49,951 nt of DNA from NCBI RefSeq assembly GCF_002843305.1, contig NZ_PGSG01000117.1:1-49951 (forward strand), written 5' to 3'. This document shows, piece by piece, positions 24,601 to 32,771 of the stretch. This stretch comes from Streptomyces barkulensis (GTDB lineage: Bacteria; Actinomycetota; Actinomycetes; Streptomycetales; Streptomycetaceae). A model generated the notes under the pieces. The model made no database searches. It saw only the letters and a program-made list of their open reading frames with translations, and was not told the DNA's origin. How positions within the stretch are numbered: position 1 is the stretch's first letter; each line of letters starts with the position of its first letter. Both the position numbers and the translations under genes were made by a program.

Positions 24601-25634
24601 GCACCGCCGTCCTGCCCGACACCCTGCCCGCCACCAGCCTCGAAGTGCGGCTGGCCGCCTACCCGGACCCCGAGGGCGAGGTCACCCTCGACCACTTCGC
24701 CATGGGCGAGAGCGAACTGTCCGAGCCCGGCGAGGGCCAGGTCGTCGTCCGCAACGACTGGATGACCCTGGGCTCGGTCGCCCGCGACCAGATGAACCCG
24801 GCCACGAAGCTGCCGATCCCGGTCTTCCAGCCGGGAGTGGCGATGTGGGGCCGCACCGTCGGCACGGTCGTGCGGTCCAGCAGCCCCGACCTGGCCGTCG
24901 GCGACCTCGTCGAGCACTTCTCCGGCTGGCGGCAGTACGCGGTCGGCTCCGCGCAGGAGTTCTTCCGCCGCGACCGCGGTCTGCTGCCCGGCCCGGAGTA
25001 CTTCCTCTCCCAGGGCCCCACCGCCTGGCACGGGATGGTCGACACCGTCGGCGCCGGCGAGGGCGAGACGGTCTTCGTCTCCGGCGCCACCAACGGCGTC
25101 GGCGCGCTGGCCGGGCAGATCGCGAAGCTGCGCGGCGCGAAGCGCGTCATCGGGAGCACCGGCTCCCGGGAGAAGATCGACTTCCTGGTGAAGGAGATCG
25201 GCTTCGACGCCGCCTTCGACTACCACGACGGCCCGGTGGCCGAGCAGCTCGCCGAACTGGCCCCCGACGGCCTGGACGTGGTCTTCGACAACGTGGGCGG
25301 CGAGCAGTTCGAGGCGGCCGTCCGGCTCGCCAACCGCGGCGCACGGTTCGCCCTGTGCGGCGCGCTCGCCGGGCAGCACGGCGGGGACGGCGGCAGCCCG
25401 CGCCTGCCGCTGATGACCGCGATCAGCCGGGACCTGTCGTTCCGCGGCTTCGCCACCCTCCACACCCCCGACCAGATCGACGGCTGGAACGAGCGGTTCG
25501 GCGCATGGCTGAGGGAGGGCCGCATCGTCTTCCCGCACACGGTCGTCGACGGCGGAGTGGAGGCGCTGCCGCAGGCGTTCGTGGATCTGCTCCGGCGCCG
25601 CTACAGCGGTACCGTCCTGGTCAAGCTGTCCTGA
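24597..25634 (+). CDS. Medium-chain NADP-dependent oxidoreductase (alkenal/enone reductase type)
   Basis: A 345-aa zinc-free MDR enzyme of the group that reduces activated C=C bonds (prostaglandin/leukotriene and curcumin-type reductases). Visible parts are the catalytic domain (PVFQPGVAMWGRTVGTVVRS), LSQGPTAWHGMVDTV, the nucleotide-binding loop SGATNGVGALAGQIAKLRGA, and VFDNVGGEQFEAAV. It is coupled to the upstream P450 by an ATGA overlap and ends an operon, since a strong hairpin follows. A role in adjusting the oxidation state of the polyketide is inferred. Confidence 0.9.
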   Translation: MSTAVLPDTLPATSLEVRLAAYPDPEGEVTLDHFAMGESELSEPGEGQVVVRNDWMTLGSVARDQMNPATKLPIPVFQPGVAMWGRTVGTVVRSSSPDLAVGDLVEHFSGWRQYAVGSAQEFFRRDRGLLPGPEYFLSQGPTAWHGMVDTVGAGEGETVFVSGATNGVGALAGQIAKLRGAKRVIGSTGSREKIDFLVKEIGFDAAFDYHDGPVAEQLAELAPDGLDVVFDNVGGEQFEAAVRLANRGARFALCGALAGQHGGDGGSPRLPLMTAISRDLSFRGFATLHTPDQIDGWNERFGAWLREGRIVFPHTVVDGGVEALPQAFVDLLRRRYSGTVLVKLS

Positions 25635-25663
25635 ACCTCCGCCCGCCCTCCCCGAACCCCCAC

Positions 25664-25717
25664 CGCGCGGCGGTGCCCCCGCGACGTCCTTCCACGTCGC
25701 GGGGGCACCGCCGCGCG
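25664..25717 (+). terminator. Strong terminator hairpin
   Basis: A perfect 24-bp stem (25664-25687 with 25694-25717) with a 6-nt loop CCTTCC lies 30 bp after the reductase stop. It separates the tailoring operon from the glycosylase gene. Confidence 0.85.
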
Positions 25718-25726
25718 TTCGCCGTA

Positions 25727-25754
25727 CCACCGAAGCCGCACCACCGAAGCCGCA
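25727..25754. repeat. 14-bp tandem repeat before the glycosylase ribosome site
   Basis: Two copies of ACCACCGAAGCCGC plus a partial third lie directly upstream of AGGAGAGG, the ribosome site of the next gene. Confidence 0.85.
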
Positions 25755-25772
25755 CCACAGGAGAGGACCCCT

Positions 25773-26885
25773 ATGACGACCGGAACGCCGAGCGTGCTGG
25801 ACCGGCGGGCGCTCAACCGGGCACTGCTGGCACGGCAGTGGCTGCTGGAGCGCACCGCCGCCTCCGCCTCCGACGTCCTGGAGCACCTGGTCGGCATGCA
25901 GGCCCAGGCCCCCAACCCGCCCTATCTGGGCCTGTGGACCCGTATCGCCGGCTTCCGCCTCGACGATCTGGCCGATCTGGTGAGGAAGCGTCAGGCGGTG
26001 CGCCTGGTGCTGATGCGCGGCACGATCCACCTGGTCACCGCCCGCGACTGCCTGGCCCTGCGCCCGGTGCTGCACACCTCCCTGACGCGCGGTCTGAGCA
26101 GCTCCTTCGGGCGCCAGTTGACCGGACTGGACCTCGCCGAGGTGGCCGCCGAGGGCCGGCGTCTGGTCGAGTCCGAGCCCCTGACCCTGGGCGAGCTGGG
26201 CAAGCGGCTGGCCGAGCGGTGGCCGGACCGGGACGCCTTCGCCCTGGCCAACGTCGTACGCGCCCTGGAGCCGCTGGTGCAGGTGCCGCCGCGCGGCCTG
26301 TGGGGCGAGAGCGGGCAGGCCGCGCACACCACCGCCGAGGCCTGGCTGGGCGAGCCGCTGTCCGCCGACGACTCGGCGCGTCAGGTGGTGCGGCGCTATC
26401 TGGCGGCGTTCGGCCCGGCCACGGCCGCGGACATGCAGACCTGGTCCGGCATGACCCGGATGGCCGCGGTGTTCAAGGACCTCCGCCCCGAACTGGCCGT
26501 CTTCCGCGACGAGAAGGGCCGGGAGCTCTTCGACCTCCCGAACGCCCCGCGCCCCGGCCCCGACGCCCCGGCGCCCGTCCGCCTGCTGCCGGAGTTCGAC
26601 AACGTCCTGCTCTCCCACGCCGACCGCACCCGGATCCTCACCGACGAGCAGCGCCGGCTGATCATCACCCGCAACGGCCTGGTGAAGTCCACCTTCCTGG
26701 TGGACGGTTTCGTGGCCGGGACCTGGCGGATCGACCGGAGGAAGAAGGCGGCCACGCTGGTCCTCGAACCCTTCGCCGCGCTGAAGGCCGCGGACCGCGA
26801 GGCGCTCGCCGGGGAGGCCGAGCGCCTGCTCGCCGCGGCCGCCGACGACGCGGGCGCCCGCGACATCCGCTTCGAGGCCCCCTGA
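25773..26885 (+). CDS. AlkZ-like HTH_42 DNA glycosylase (probable self-resistance)
   Basis: The 370-aa protein belongs to the winged-helix HTH_42 superfamily of DNA glycosylases. The N-terminal segment LNRALLARQWLLER is followed by VGMQAQAP with the catalytic-type QxQ pair (Q43, Q45), which marks the AlkZ-like branch rather than YcaQ. Later conserved parts are MRGTIHLVTARD, RRYLAAFGPATAADMQTWSG and VRLLPEFDNVLLSH. AlkZ removes bulky and crosslinking azinomycin adducts, and relatives protect producers of trioxacarcin-type and hedamycin-type DNA alkylators. Here it most likely excises the guanine adduct of the cluster product. It stands alone between terminator and SDR. Function is inferred from family and context. 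Confidence 0.88.
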   Translation: MTTGTPSVLDRRALNRALLARQWLLERTAASASDVLEHLVGMQAQAPNPPYLGLWTRIAGFRLDDLADLVRKRQAVRLVLMRGTIHLVTARDCLALRPVLHTSLTRGLSSSFGRQLTGLDLAEVAAEGRRLVESEPLTLGELGKRLAERWPDRDAFALANVVRALEPLVQVPPRGLWGESGQAAHTTAEAWLGEPLSADDSARQVVRRYLAAFGPATAADMQTWSGMTRMAAVFKDLRPELAVFRDEKGRELFDLPNAPRPGPDAPAPVRLLPEFDNVLLSHADRTRILTDEQRRLIITRNGLVKSTFLVDGFVAGTWRIDRRKKAATLVLEPFAALKAADREALAGEAERLLAAAADDAGARDIRFEAP

Positions 26886-27014
26886 GGGTGCGGCGCCCGG
26901 CCGGCAGGCCGTCCGGCCGTGCGCTCCCCGCCCTCCGGCCGGGCTCGACCGGCGGTGCAGCGGCCCGGGCTGTACTGGCCGCCGACCGCACCCGGCCCGT
27001 CCACCCGGCCGGCC

Positions 27015-27059
27015 GTCCAACCGGCCCGTCCAACCGGGTGTCCAACCGGGTGTCCACCC
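27015..27059. repeat. 12-13 bp tandem repeat GTCCAACCGGGT
   Basis: Three complete copies of GTCCAACCGG(C/G)(C/T) plus a partial fourth fill the spacer just upstream of the SDR ribosome site. Related CCGGCC-rich motifs precede them. Confidence 0.85.
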
Positions 27060-27083
27060 ATCCGGCCCAGACAGGGAGCACGC

Positions 27084-27842
27084 ATGTCGGACAAGCCCTT
27101 CGCCGATCAGACCGTCGTCGTCACCGGAGGCGGGACCGGCATCGGCCGGTCCGCCGCCCTGGCCTTCGCCGACCTCGGCGCGAAGCACGTGGTCGTCACC
27201 GGCCGCCGCGCCGAGCGCCTGGCGGAGGTCGCCGCCCTGCACCCCGCCGTCGTCACGGTGACCGCCGACGTCCGCGAGGAGACGGGGGCCGAGGCCGTGG
27301 CCGCCGCCGTCACCGAACTCGGGGGAACGGTGGACGTCCTGGTGCACAACGCGGGCGTCTTCCGCTTCAGCCCGCTGGAGGCCCTGTCCGCCCAGGCCGT
27401 CCGCGAGGTCGTGGACATCAATCTGGTCGGACCGCTGCTGCTCACCGGGAAGCTGCTGCCGATGCTGCGCTCCCCCGGGGGCGGCATCGTGCTGGTCTCC
27501 AGCCGCGCGGGCCACAACGCCTCCCCGGGATCCTCGGTCTACGCCGCGAGCAAGGCGGGCGTCCACAGCCTCACCCGCAGCTGGGCGGCCGAGCTGGCGC
27601 CGAAGGGCATCCGTGTCAACGCGGTCGCCCCGGGCTTCGTCCGCACCGAGGCGTATGCGGCCAACGGGCTGGGCCCGGAGCAGGTGGAGGGCCTGTTCGA
27701 GGGCGTGAAGCACCAGGTGCCGCTGGGCCGCGTCGGCGAGACCGACGACGTCACCCCCTGGATCACCCGCCTCGCCGAGCCCTCCAGTTCCCTGGTGACG
27801 GGCCAGATCATCACCCTCGACGGCGGCATGGACGTCGCCTGA
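27084..27842 (+). CDS. Short-chain dehydrogenase/reductase
   Basis: A classical NAD(P)-dependent SDR of 252 aa. It has the cofactor motif TGGGTGIG at 14-21, the NAG motif (VLVHNAGV), the active-site Ser in LVSSRAG, YAASK with catalytic Tyr/Lys, and the C-terminal TGQIITLDGGMDV. It probably reduces a ketone or quinone during tailoring. The start lies after AGGGAG. A palindromic terminator separates it from the convergent YczE-like gene. Confidence 0.93.
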   Translation: MSDKPFADQTVVVTGGGTGIGRSAALAFADLGAKHVVVTGRRAERLAEVAALHPAVVTVTADVREETGAEAVAAAVTELGGTVDVLVHNAGVFRFSPLEALSAQAVREVVDINLVGPLLLTGKLLPMLRSPGGGIVLVSSRAGHNASPGSSVYAASKAGVHSLTRSWAAELAPKGIRVNAVAPGFVRTEAYAANGLGPEQVEGLFEGVKHQVPLGRVGETDDVTPWITRLAEPSSSLVTGQIITLDGGMDVA

Positions 27843-27862
27843 CCGCCGTTCCGGGCCCCGCA

Positions 27863-27896
27863 CGCGCCCCGGGCCCCGCGCGGGGCCCGGGGCGCG
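27863..27896. terminator. Bidirectional terminator palindrome
   Basis: A perfect 34-bp GC palindrome lies between the convergent SDR and membrane-protein genes and can serve both transcripts. Confidence 0.8.
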
Positions 27897-27907
27897 GGGG
27901 CGTGCGC

Positions 27908-28606
27908 TCAGCGGGCGCTGCCCAGGACCGGCCGCAGGGAGCGGGACGATCCGGCCGCGGGAGCGGCCAGACCGTGGTTGGTCAGCTTCAGGACCCGCGC
28001 GTTGAAGGCCATGAAGGGCTGGATCAGTCCGTCGACGAAGACCAGGAAGGCCAGGGTCCCCACGCCGACCGGACCGCCCAGCAGCCAGCCCAGGGTGAGC
28101 AGTACCGCCTCGACCCCGGCCTTCGCCGCCCAGAACGGCACTCCCATGCGCTGGTGGAGCGAGATGACGATGAGGTCCATGGCGCGTATCCCGGTGCCGC
28201 TCATGATGATCAGGCCCGACCCGTAGGCGCACAGCAGCACCGCCAGGGCCAGCGCGGGCACCGGCCGGATCCACTGCGGGTCGGCGAGCCGCATCAGGTC
28301 GATGAGGCTGCCGCAGAGCAGGAACGTCACGAACGGCATCACCACCGGGCGGCGGCGGTTCCACACCGACCACAGGGCGACGCAGACCGCGGCGATCATC
28401 GCCTGGGCCAGCCCGATGGTCAGCGGCACGTGTTCCAGGATCCCCAGGGAGAGGACGTCGAGGGGGTCGACGCCCAGTCCCGAGTGGATGAACAGCGTGG
28501 CGCCGGAGGCGAAGACCACGCAGCCCACCAGGTAGAGGGCGTAGCGGGGGAGCCTCCCGCGCAGTCCCGTGTCGGAGGGACGTGCGGGGGTGAGCGGATG
28601 CGACAT
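27908..28606 (-). CDS. YczE/YitT-like integral membrane protein
   Basis: A 232-aa protein with about five to six hydrophobic helices, beginning YALYLVGCVVFASGATLFIHSGLGVDPLDVLSLGI, which is the typical YczE start. In Bacillus, YczE-type proteins accompany Sfp and have been linked to antibiotic production, but the molecular role is unknown. Its promoter carries a TetR-type palindrome nearly identical to the one at the TetR gene (45560), so it is probably repressed by that regulator. The ATG at 28606 was chosen by homology of the first helix. Confidence 0.85.
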   Translation of the reverse strand: MSHPLTPARPSDTGLRGRLPRYALYLVGCVVFASGATLFIHSGLGVDPLDVLSLGILEHVPLTIGLAQAMIAAVCVALWSVWNRRRPVVMPFVTFLLCGSLIDLMRLADPQWIRPVPALALAVLLCAYGSGLIIMSGTGIRAMDLIVISLHQRMGVPFWAAKAGVEAVLLTLGWLLGGPVGVGTLAFLVFVDGLIQPFMAFNARVLKLTNHGLAAPAAGSSRSLRPVLGSAR

Positions 28607-28718
28607 GACACCGGTCCCTTGGTCGGTCGGTCACGGGGAGGCGGGCCGCGGACGGCCCGAAGGCGTGGGCGGGGCACGGCGGCCCCGGGGAGCGGGCCTC
28701 GGCGGCCCCGCCCACGCC

Positions 28719-28753
28719 AAGTAAACTACACGGTGCAGTTTCTTCTGTGAACC
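28719..28753. promoter_or_regulatory. TetR-type operator at the YczE promoter
   Basis: AAACTACACGGTGCAGTTT (28723-28741) is an almost perfect 19-bp palindrome of the kind bound by TetR/AcrR repressors. The block AAGTAAACTACAC-G/C-GTGCA and the TGTGAACC located 27 bp after its start recur with identical spacing at 45500-45534, the control region of the TetR gene. Confidence 0.8.
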
Positions 28754-29044
28754 GTGCATTTCCGGCCACCCGGCCTCCGCTCCCGGCGACCCCCGCCTCC
28801 GGCGGACCCCGGCCTCCGGCCGGCCCCGGTCGACCCCGGTCGGCCCCGGCCGCCCCCGGGGAATCTCGCGGAGAATTTGAGAGAATCTGACGTCGATTGA
28901 CACGGATTTGATGAATCTAATTTTCCTGACACAGGTTTGCGGTCGTCCCCTGCGAATACCCTTGACGCGGCACGACCCACCCGAAGAACCTGTCCACTAG
29001 GTTCCCTTGCTCTGTACCCCGGCCGTTCGGACACCGCATGGTCC

Positions 29045-29094
29045 GCCCCTCCGGAAAACCCCGCCGATCCCGCGCCGCCGTTTTCCGGAGGGGC
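29045..29094. promoter_or_regulatory. Perfect 15-bp hairpin in the leader region
   Basis: GCCCCTCCGGAAAAC (29045-29059) pairs perfectly with GTTTTCCGGAGGGGC (29080-29094) around a 20-nt loop. It lies about 280 bp before the flavin reductase and may be a terminator, an RNA control element or a protein site. Confidence 0.5.
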
Positions 29095-29373
29095 GCCTTC
29101 CGCTCTTCGTGCAGGCCGGCGCGGGAGCACCGCGCCCTCGCCCGTCCGCCCGTCCACCCTTCCGCCCTTCCGCCCCGGAAACGGCCGACCGGCGAAAACA
29201 CCCGGCCGCCGCCGCGGCCCGCACATCCGAACTGCAATTCTTCGTCAGATTTCTTGTTGAATCCGATCGCCTCCGAAGAGAATTACTGCTGTGCTCGCAA
29301 CCTCCTTTTCGGCGGTTGCGCAACGGAGCGCCACATCGAGGCAGCCTGCCCTGCCAGAAACCCGGAGTGGAAT

Positions 29374-29967
29374 ATGTCGGAAGATGCCGTCAAGCTGGCC
29401 GTCATCATCGGGAGCGTGCGCGGTGGACGGTTCGGGCCGACCGTGGCCCGATGGTTCGCGGGCCAGGCCGAGAAGCACGGTGGCGTGAGCGTCGATCTGA
29501 TCGACCTCGTGGACCACCCGCTGCCGCTGGTCATGCCGCCCTTCGGCGAGGAGCCGGACGCCGGGACGAAGGAGGTCTACGAGAGCCTCCGCGTGCGGCT
29601 CGAGGCCGCGGACGCGTTCGTGGTCGTGACGCCCGAGTACAACCACACCACCTCCCCCGTCCTGAAGAACACCATCGACTGGTACCTGGACGAGTGGAAG
29701 GCCAAGCCGGTGGGCCTGGTCTCCTACGGCGGCATGGGCGGCGGCCTGCGCGCCGCCGAGCACCTGCGGCAGATCTTCGCCGAGGTCCACGCGCTCACGG
29801 TGCGCGACATGCTCAGCTTCCACAACGCCTGGGACAAGTTCGAGCAGGACGGCAGGCCGGTCAGCCCCGAGGGCAGCGAGCCCGCGGCCAAGGCCCTCCT
29901 CGACCAGCTCCTGTGGTGGGGACGGACGCTGCGCGAGGCACGCGCCAGGACCCCCTACACCGGCTGA
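29374..29967 (+). CDS. NADPH-dependent FMN reductase (flavodoxin-like), copy 1
   Basis: A 197-aa flavodoxin-fold reductase that would supply reduced FMN or reduce quinones. Motifs are LAVIIGSVRGGRFGPTVARWF (phosphate loop), VVTPEYNH, and VSYGGMGGGLRAAEHLRQ. It has the same length as and strong similarity to the protein at 42734, which carries the same motifs, so the two are paralogues. A plausible partner is the luciferase-like monooxygenase at 43950 or quinone chemistry of the product. The start follows GGAG. Its stop codon lies in a 16-17 bp tandem repeat. Confidence 0.92.
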   Translation: MSEDAVKLAVIIGSVRGGRFGPTVARWFAGQAEKHGGVSVDLIDLVDHPLPLVMPPFGEEPDAGTKEVYESLRVRLEAADAFVVVTPEYNHTTSPVLKNTIDWYLDEWKAKPVGLVSYGGMGGGLRAAEHLRQIFAEVHALTVRDMLSFHNAWDKFEQDGRPVSPEGSEPAAKALLDQLLWWGRTLREARARTPYTG

Positions 29968-30026
29968 CCCGCCGCACCGGCCGACCCCCGCACCGGCTGA
30001 CGCCGGCCGCCCGGCGGCCGGGCGGC
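29958..30026 (+). terminator. Stop-anchored tandem repeat followed by hairpin
   Basis: Three copies of CACCGGCTGACCC(C)G-like units (29958-30002) start on the reductase stop codon. A 9-bp stem (30006-30014 with 30018-30026) follows and may end the transcript. Confidence 0.6.
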
Positions 30027-30136
30027 GCGGAGCCGCCCGGGCCCCCTCCCCTCCGGGCCGGGCACCGCCCCCCGGCCGCCGGGCGTGGGTCTCCCCCGAC
30101 TCGTTCGCCCCTCCGGCACCACGGCACGTTCCCGGG

Positions 30137-30167
30137 TTGACTTGAAGTTACGTTCAAGTTGGAGGGT
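30137..30167 (+). promoter_or_regulatory. SoxR/MerR-type promoter and operator of the MFS gene
   Basis: TTGACT (-35, 30137-30142) is followed after 19 bp by GAGGGT (-10-like). The palindrome ACTTGAAGTTACGTTCAAGT fills the gap (30140-30159). The long 19-bp spacing with a central dyad is the hallmark of MerR-family promoters. The layout matches the site at 42665 in front of the soxR/flavin-reductase pair. Confidence 0.8.
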
Positions 30168-30208
30168 CTGTATCGGCGTACCCACCGCTCACCGAATGGA
30201 GCCCTTCG

Positions 30209-31459
30209 ATGACCCCTCCCGAGGAAGGCCGGAGCGTAGGCCGCCCGGCCCCACTGGTCATACTGCTGCTCGCGTCGACCCTCACCATCATGGCCGGTGC
30301 CGTCGTCGCGCCCGTGCTGGAGGTCATACGCAGCGATCTCGGCGTGGGCGGTACCGCCGCGGGTCTCATCATCACCACCCACGGTCTCGCCACCGCCCTG
30401 GCCAGCCCCCTCGCGGGATGGCTGATCGACCGCTGGGGAGTGCGCGTCCCGCTGGCCGGAGGGCTCGTCCTGTACGGCGTGGCGGGCGGCGCCGGAATGG
30501 TCACCGAGTCCTACGCCGCGCTGATCGCCAGCCGGTTCGTCTTCGGCCTGGGGGCCGCGGCGGTCTTCACCGGCACGACGGTCGCCCTGCTCGCCTACTA
30601 CCGGGGAACGGCGCGCGACAAGGTGATGGGCTGGCGGTCCACCGCCATCAGCCTGGGCGGCGTCGCCTGGCCGCTCCTGGCCGGCGCCCTCGGCGAGTTC
30701 TCCTGGCACACCCCCTTCGCCATCTACACCCTCGGCATCCCGCTCGGCCTGGCCACGCTGCTGGTGCTGCCGCGCGCCGCCGCGGCCGGGACCGACCGGG
30801 ACGAGAAGGGCGGCGGCATCCTGCCGCTGCTGCGCCGCCGTCCCGCGATCCTGGGGTACTACGCCATGCTGATCGTGGCGTCCCTGCTGCTGTACAGCCT
30901 GGCCGTGTTCGCCCCGATCCGGCTGGGCGAGGTCGGTGTCCGGGCGCCGTTCATCGTGGCCCTCGTCAGCATGGCCAACTCCGTCGCCATGACCCTGGTC
31001 GGCCTCGCCTACGCCAAGGCCCGGGCGGGCCTGGGCTACCGCAGGCTGCTCCAGCTCGTCGCACTGCTGTGGGTGACCGCCTTCGCGATCATGTCCACCA
31101 CCGGATCGCCCGTGCTGATCGCGGTCGCCATGGGCCTGTTCGGCCTGGGCATGGGACTGCAGATGCCCGCCGTGACCGTGCTCATCGGGGACTCGGCCCC
31201 GCCGGACCTGCGCGGTCAGGCGACCGCGCTGTCGGGCACCGCCAGCTTCGCCGGCCAGTTCGTCTCGCCCCTGCTGCTGGGGCCGCTGGTCGACACCACA
31301 TCGGTCAGGACCGGATACCTGGCCGCCGCCGGCATCGCGCTGGTCCTGCTGGTCGTCCTCCTGGTCGTCAGGCTGAACGACCCCGGCGAGACCGCCGGGG
31401 AGCAGGACACCCCGAAGGACCCCGCGGTGCCGGCCGCCGGAACCACCAAGGAGGCGTAG
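30209..31459 (+). CDS. MFS exporter (12-TM), probably SoxR-controlled
   Basis: A 416-aa drug/proton antiporter with about 12 hydrophobic segments. Motif A is present as GWLIDRWGVRVPLAGG, and motif-C-like glycines lie in GGVAWPLLAGALGEFSW. The C-terminal 30 residues are soluble and acidic. It is the second exporter of the window. The SoxR-type operator directly upstream suggests that the redox-active product itself triggers its synthesis. The glycosyltransferase starts 46 bp downstream. Confidence 0.93.
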   Translation: MTPPEEGRSVGRPAPLVILLLASTLTIMAGAVVAPVLEVIRSDLGVGGTAAGLIITTHGLATALASPLAGWLIDRWGVRVPLAGGLVLYGVAGGAGMVTESYAALIASRFVFGLGAAAVFTGTTVALLAYYRGTARDKVMGWRSTAISLGGVAWPLLAGALGEFSWHTPFAIYTLGIPLGLATLLVLPRAAAAGTDRDEKGGGILPLLRRRPAILGYYAMLIVASLLLYSLAVFAPIRLGEVGVRAPFIVALVSMANSVAMTLVGLAYAKARAGLGYRRLLQLVALLWVTAFAIMSTTGSPVLIAVAMGLFGLGMGLQMPAVTVLIGDSAPPDLRGQATALSGTASFAGQFVSPLLLGPLVDTTSVRTGYLAAAGIALVLLVVLLVVRLNDPGETAGEQDTPKDPAVPAAGTTKEA

Positions 31460-31505
31460 CAGCCCGCCGCGGCGCCGCCGACCACCGCGAGACCTGGAGG
31501 AGATA

Positions 31506-32642
31506 GTGAGAGCACTGTTCATCGGCGCCGGGAGTCCCGCGATCGTCTTCGGACTGGTGCCGCTGGCGAACGCGCTGCGCAGCGGCGGACACGAGGTCTT
31601 CATGGCCGCGAACGAACCGATGATGCCCTCGGTGTCGGGCAACGGGATCCCCGCGGTCTCCATGGCCGAGCACGACATCTGGCACTACGTGTGGACCGAC
31701 CGGAACGGCGACCCCCGGACGTTCGTCAAGGGCTTCGAGGAGGAGATGCGCTTCACCGGGGGCTGGTTCGCCCACCTGGGGGCCGAGGGCTACGCCACGC
31801 TCCGCGCGTTCACCGGGCAGTGGCGGCCGGACATCGTGGTCGGCGGCACGATGTGCTACGCGGCGCCGCTGATCGCCGCCCGTCTGGGGGTGCCGTACGT
31901 ACGGGTCGCCTGGGACTCGGGCGACTGGCGGTGGACGGACGAGGGGGCGCTGCCGGTCCTGGAGCCCGAACTGCGCGAGCTGGGACTGGACCGGATACCG
32001 GAGCCGGACCTGCGCATCGAGATCTACCCGCCGAGCCTCACCCCGCCCGACGCCTTCCCCGACGCGCAGCTCATGCGCTGGACCCCGGGCAACCTGCAGC
32101 GGAAGGCCGAGCCGTGGATGTACTCCCGGCCCGAACGCCCCAGGGTGTGCCTGACGGCCGGCAGCCGGGCGAGCCGCGAGCGGAGCCTGGAGTTCCTGCG
32201 GGGACTGGCCGAGCGGATCGCCCCGCTGGACGTGGAGATCGTCATCCCCGCCCCGGAGGAGCTGGCGTCCGAACTGCGCCGGGTGCTCCCCGGCGTCCGC
32301 ACCGGCTGGCTGCCGCTGGACGTCGTGGTCCCCACCTGCGACCTGGTGGTCCACCACGCCGGGGGCGCCACCACCATGACGGCCATGAGCGCGGGCGTCC
32401 CCCAGCTCGTCGTCTCCGAGACCCTCGCCTTCCTGCCCCCGGTGCGGCGGCTGGCCGACTACGGGGCGGCGATCTCGCTGGCGCCCGACGACGCCACGGA
32501 CGAGGCCGTCGCCACCGCGTGCCGCGAGCTGCTCTCCGAGCCCTCCTACCGGGAGCGGGCGGGGGCGCTCGCCCGGGAGCTCGCCGAGCTGCCGCCGCCT
32601 TCGGAGTTCGTCCCGCAGCTGGAGAAGCTGGCCGCGCGCTGA
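31506..32642 (+). CDS. GT-B glycosyltransferase for a deoxysugar
   Basis: A 378-aa GT1-type enzyme that should attach the NDP-aminodeoxysugar made by the downstream genes to the aglycone. The N-terminal acceptor domain starts LFIGAGSPAIVFGLVPLANALRSGGHEV, and the donor-binding signature near the C-terminus reads HHAGGATTMTAMSAGVPQLV. It is of DesVII/SpnP-like type. No P450-like auxiliary protein of the DesVIII kind is next to it. The GTG start lies after GGAGGAGA. Confidence 0.93.
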   Translation: MRALFIGAGSPAIVFGLVPLANALRSGGHEVFMAANEPMMPSVSGNGIPAVSMAEHDIWHYVWTDRNGDPRTFVKGFEEEMRFTGGWFAHLGAEGYATLRAFTGQWRPDIVVGGTMCYAAPLIAARLGVPYVRVAWDSGDWRWTDEGALPVLEPELRELGLDRIPEPDLRIEIYPPSLTPPDAFPDAQLMRWTPGNLQRKAEPWMYSRPERPRVCLTAGSRASRERSLEFLRGLAERIAPLDVEIVIPAPEELASELRRVLPGVRTGWLPLDVVVPTCDLVVHHAGGATTMTAMSAGVPQLVVSETLAFLPPVRRLADYGAAISLAPDDATDEAVATACRELLSEPSYRERAGALARELAELPPPSEFVPQLEKLAAR

Positions 32643-32697
32643 GCCGCCCGCGGGCCACCCGCAGGAGCCGTCCAGGCCCGTCCGGGCCTGCCCAAGC

Positions 32698-32755
32698 ACG
32701 TCCAAGACCCGTCCAAGACCCGCTCAAGCCCGTCCAAGACCCGTTCAAGAACCCA
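32698..32755. repeat. Imperfect 11-bp repeat CGTCCAAGACC
   Basis: Four to five imperfect copies of CG(T/C)(C/T)CAAGACC/CCC fill the spacer just before the ribosome site of the secreted-protein gene. Confidence 0.8.
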
Positions 32756-32771
32756 TTCGAGGAGGCATCCG

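Larger units (their letters stand above)
28607..29373. other. 767-bp non-coding region
   Basis: No gene was recognised. From left to right it holds the YczE promoter with a TetR operator, a run of CCGG-rich direct repeats (28790-28855), an AT-rich island (28870-28935) with TTGATG (28908-28913) and CAGGTT (28932-28937) 18 bp apart as a possible promoter, a long hairpin (29045-29094), and another AT-rich stretch (29228-29300) before the flavin reductase. Composition differs clearly from the flanking genes. Confidence 0.6.

Noticed and set aside
23928..28769. A 1613-codon minus-strand open frame
   Set aside because: It runs antisense to P450, reductase, glycosylase and SDR genes with clear motifs and has repetitive Gly/Arg composition. 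Only the YczE-like gene is real on that strand here, in another frame.
28897..28925. Strong promoter at TTGACA 28897
   Set aside because: No acceptable -10 element lies 16-19 bp downstream; a nearby TTGATG/CAGGTT pair fits better.
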